Assembly: GCA_900553185.1 (NCBI GenBank)
Contig: USCT01000045.1
Span: 1-6,452, forward strand
Direction: 5' to 3'
Source: an uncultured Bacteroides sp.
GTDB lineage: Bacteria > Bacteroidota > Bacteroidia > Bacteroidales > Bacteroidaceae
DNA length: 6,452 bases
Below, one piece after another: positions 5,252 to 6,452 of the stretch (the first letter of the stretch is position 1; each line of letters opens with the position of its first letter). Made by a program: the position numbers and the translations under genes. Under the pieces are notes generated by a model. The model was not told the origin of the DNA. It did not search any database and worked only from the letters and a program-made list of their open reading frames with translations.

Positions 5252-6160
5252 ATGAACATGCAGAAAATTAGAAAGCTAGTGCTGGCTGTCATTGGGGGAA
5301 GTATGTCTGTATGGCTCTGTGCACAGACGGATGTTTCGTTGAGGCAGGAGTTGGATGAACGGATTGGAAATTGCCGGGCACAGGTGGGGATTGCTCTTGT
5401 AGTGGACGGGAAAGATACGCTGACTTTTCAAAACGAAGAGGCTTATCCGCTGATGAGTGTGTATAAACTTCATCAGGCACTGGCGGTAGGTAATTATCTG
5501 CATGAGCGGGGAAAGACGCCCGAGGAACGTATCGTTATCGGGAAAGAAGCGTTGAAGCCGGATACCTATAGTCCGTTGCGTGACAAATTTCCTGGCGGGA
5601 ATTTGTCGTTATCGGTGAGGGAACTGTTGGAATATACCTTGCAGTGGAGTGATAACAATGCTTGTGACATCTTGTTTGCGCATACCGGGGGAACGGCTGA
5701 AACAGACCGGTACATCCGGTCATTGGGTTTGAAAGAGTTTAAGGTCTCATATACGGAGGACGAGATGCACAAGGATGTGGATAAATGTTACGGGAACTGG
5801 AGTGCTCCGCTTGAAATGGCCCGATTGCTGGAAATGCTTTTTACGGTCAATCTGGACATGGGAGAATTCCAGCCGTTAATACGGCAGATTCTGTTGACCT
5901 GCCGTACCGGACTGAACCGTTTGCCCAAACCGTTGGAAGGGACGGGGGTACAGATAGCCCATAAGACCGGAACAGGAGGCAGAAATGCTGCCGGAGATCT
6001 TATGGGAATCAATGATGCTGGTGTAGTTTTTCTGCCTGATGGACGACGGTATGTCCTGGTAGTATTTGTCAAGGATTCCAAAGAAAGTATGGAAGAGACA
6101 GAACATATTATCGCCGATGTCTCAGAAATCGTTTACCGGCATGTCATCGGAAAACGCTAG
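5252..6160 (+). CDS. Class A beta-lactamase, Bacteroidota (CfxA/CepA/CblA-like) branch
   Basis: Secreted serine beta-lactamase that hydrolyses beta-lactams in the periplasm; enzymes of this branch are mostly cephalosporinases. From the ATG at 5252 it has 302 residues. All catalytic motifs are intact: Ser69-x-x-Lys72 (SVYK), Ser133-Asp-Asn (SDN), Glu169 in the omega loop (EDEMH) and Lys238-Thr-Gly (KTGTGG). The omega loop has His where most class A enzymes have Asn170, as in PER-type enzymes. The blocks after KTG (GINDAGVVFLPDG, VFVKDS) are typical of subclass A2. The N-terminus is a signal peptide (QKIRKLVLAV core) ending near LCAQ. ATGs at 5240, 5252 and 5258 are all possible; 5252 follows a purine-rich stretch. 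No insertion sequence or mobile-element end flanks it, so it looks chromosomal. I cannot match it to a named allele. Confidence 0.95.
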   Translation: MNMQKIRKLVLAVIGGSMSVWLCAQTDVSLRQELDERIGNCRAQVGIALVVDGKDTLTFQNEEAYPLMSVYKLHQALAVGNYLHERGKTPEERIVIGKEALKPDTYSPLRDKFPGGNLSLSVRELLEYTLQWSDNNACDILFAHTGGTAETDRYIRSLGLKEFKVSYTEDEMHKDVDKCYGNWSAPLEMARLLEMLFTVNLDMGEFQPLIRQILLTCRTGLNRLPKPLEGTGVQIAHKTGTGGRNAAGDLMGINDAGVVFLPDGRRYVLVVFVKDSKESMEETEHIIADVSEIVYRHVIGKR

Positions 6161-6181
6161 CTGTTCCGTTTCTGATTTTTT
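6148..6181 (+). terminator. Possible weak terminator of the beta-lactamase gene
   Basis: CGGAA at 6148-6152 can pair with TTCCG at 6164-6168 around the stop codon, and a run of six T follows at 6176-6181. The stem is short and the T run begins 8 nt after it, so this is weak. Nothing better is seen in the 41-bp gap before the converging gene. Confidence 0.3.
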
Positions 6182-6201
6182 GTCACCGGATAAAGTATTG
6201 T

Positions 6202-6452
6202 TTATAAGGCTTCAATTTCCGCCTTACTCAAGCCGGTAGCTTGCATAATCTGTTCGGTTGTAAAGTGCAGAGACTTCAGGTTGCGTGCAATGGATTTTTT
6301 TTCTTCTGCACGTCCTTCTGCACGTCCTTCTGCACGTCCTTCCTCCATTCCTTTTTCTCTTCCTTCTTTCATTCCTTTGACACGTCCTTCTTCCAGCCCC
6401 TGTTCCCATCCGGCCCTCCGGGCGTCTTCTTCCACGATCCGGCTTACCCGGT
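6202..6452 (-). CDS. Rpn/PD-(D/E)XK nuclease-family protein, C-terminal part (5' end outside window)
   Basis: The last 82 residues of a leftward gene whose frame stays open to the right edge. A GTG at 6435 could be read as a start, but the frame continues upstream (SRIVEEDARR), so it is more likely internal. What is visible is a charged helical tail rich in Glu, Gly, Arg and Lys with repeated EGRA and KG(M/R)EEGR-like units, then a short terminal domain (EQIMQATGLSKAEIEAL). This ending is typical of Rpn family recombination-promoting nucleases / putative PD-(D/E)XK transposases, which are common in Bacteroidota. The nuclease domain itself is not in the window, so activity cannot be judged. 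It converges on the beta-lactamase gene. Confidence 0.75.
   Translation of the reverse strand, partial: RVSRIVEEDARRAGWEQGLEEGRVKGMKEGREKGMEEGRAEGRAEGRAEEKKSIARNLKSLHFTTEQIMQATGLSKAEIEAL
6304..6342. repeat. 12-bp tandem repeat, about 3.25 copies, inside the Rpn-like gene
   Basis: TTCTGCACGTCC is repeated without change at 6304-6315, 6316-6327 and 6328-6339 and begins a fourth copy. The unit is four codons, read on the minus strand as Glu-Gly-Arg-Ala. Gain or loss of a unit keeps the frame and changes only the length of the charged tail. Diverged units lie to its right (6340-6400), as in an older expansion. Confidence 0.85.

Noticed and set aside
6304..6342. CRISPR array
   Set aside because: The 12-bp units are directly adjacent with no spacers and lie in a coding frame.
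6433..6435. GTG as the start of the Rpn-like gene
   Set aside because: The frame stays open to the window edge and the residues upstream continue the same charged tail; the nuclease domain should lie further right.

Overview
The window looks like ordinary chromosomal DNA of a Bacteroidales gut commensal (Bacteroides, Phocaeicola or a close relative). The signs are promoter -7 boxes of the Bacteroidota type (TAnnTTTG), A-rich leaders in place of strong Shine-Dalgarno sites, two lipoprotein signal peptides of Bacteroidota style, and gene families typical of this group: a DUF5715-like lipoprotein, the DUF4130/radical SAM pair, a class A beta-lactamase of the CfxA/CepA/CblA branch, and an Rpn-type nuclease tail. 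Species cannot be fixed from the sequence alone. No rRNA, tRNA, CRISPR array or insertion sequence was seen.

Layout. Positions 1-269 are an AT-rich divergent control region with a leftward -7 box and one or two rightward promoters. A rightward two-gene unit follows: a lipoprotein with a peptidase M15-like zinc-ligand pattern (270-941), then truA, the tRNA pseudouridine(38-40) synthase, only 3 bp downstream (945-1703). Facing it with a 5-bp gap is a leftward two-gene operon: a radical SAM protein (3756-2470) and a DUF4130 protein (2473-1709), joined by an ATGA overlap. This pair is the known but functionally unresolved putative DNA modification/repair cassette and is the most intriguing system here. 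It has its own promoter at 3784-3815, just past a strong hairpin (3836-3883) that probably ends the transcript of the next leftward gene.

That gene (5022-3910) encodes a lipoprotein with a TIM-barrel glycoside-hydrolase-like domain. It diverges from a secreted class A beta-lactamase (5252-6160). The region between them carries three copies of the heptamer TCGGATA, one of them inverted and part of a 13-bp inverted repeat, which may be a shared operator. The right edge holds the C-terminal tail of a leftward Rpn/PD-(D/E)XK nuclease-family gene with an in-frame 12-bp tandem repeat; its start lies outside the window.

How the genes relate: the two operons on the left are housekeeping-like (envelope, tRNA modification, DNA maintenance). 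The right part is accessory in character: a glycan-type lipoprotein, a beta-lactamase and an Rpn-like gene. Nothing in the sequence links all of them into one pathway.
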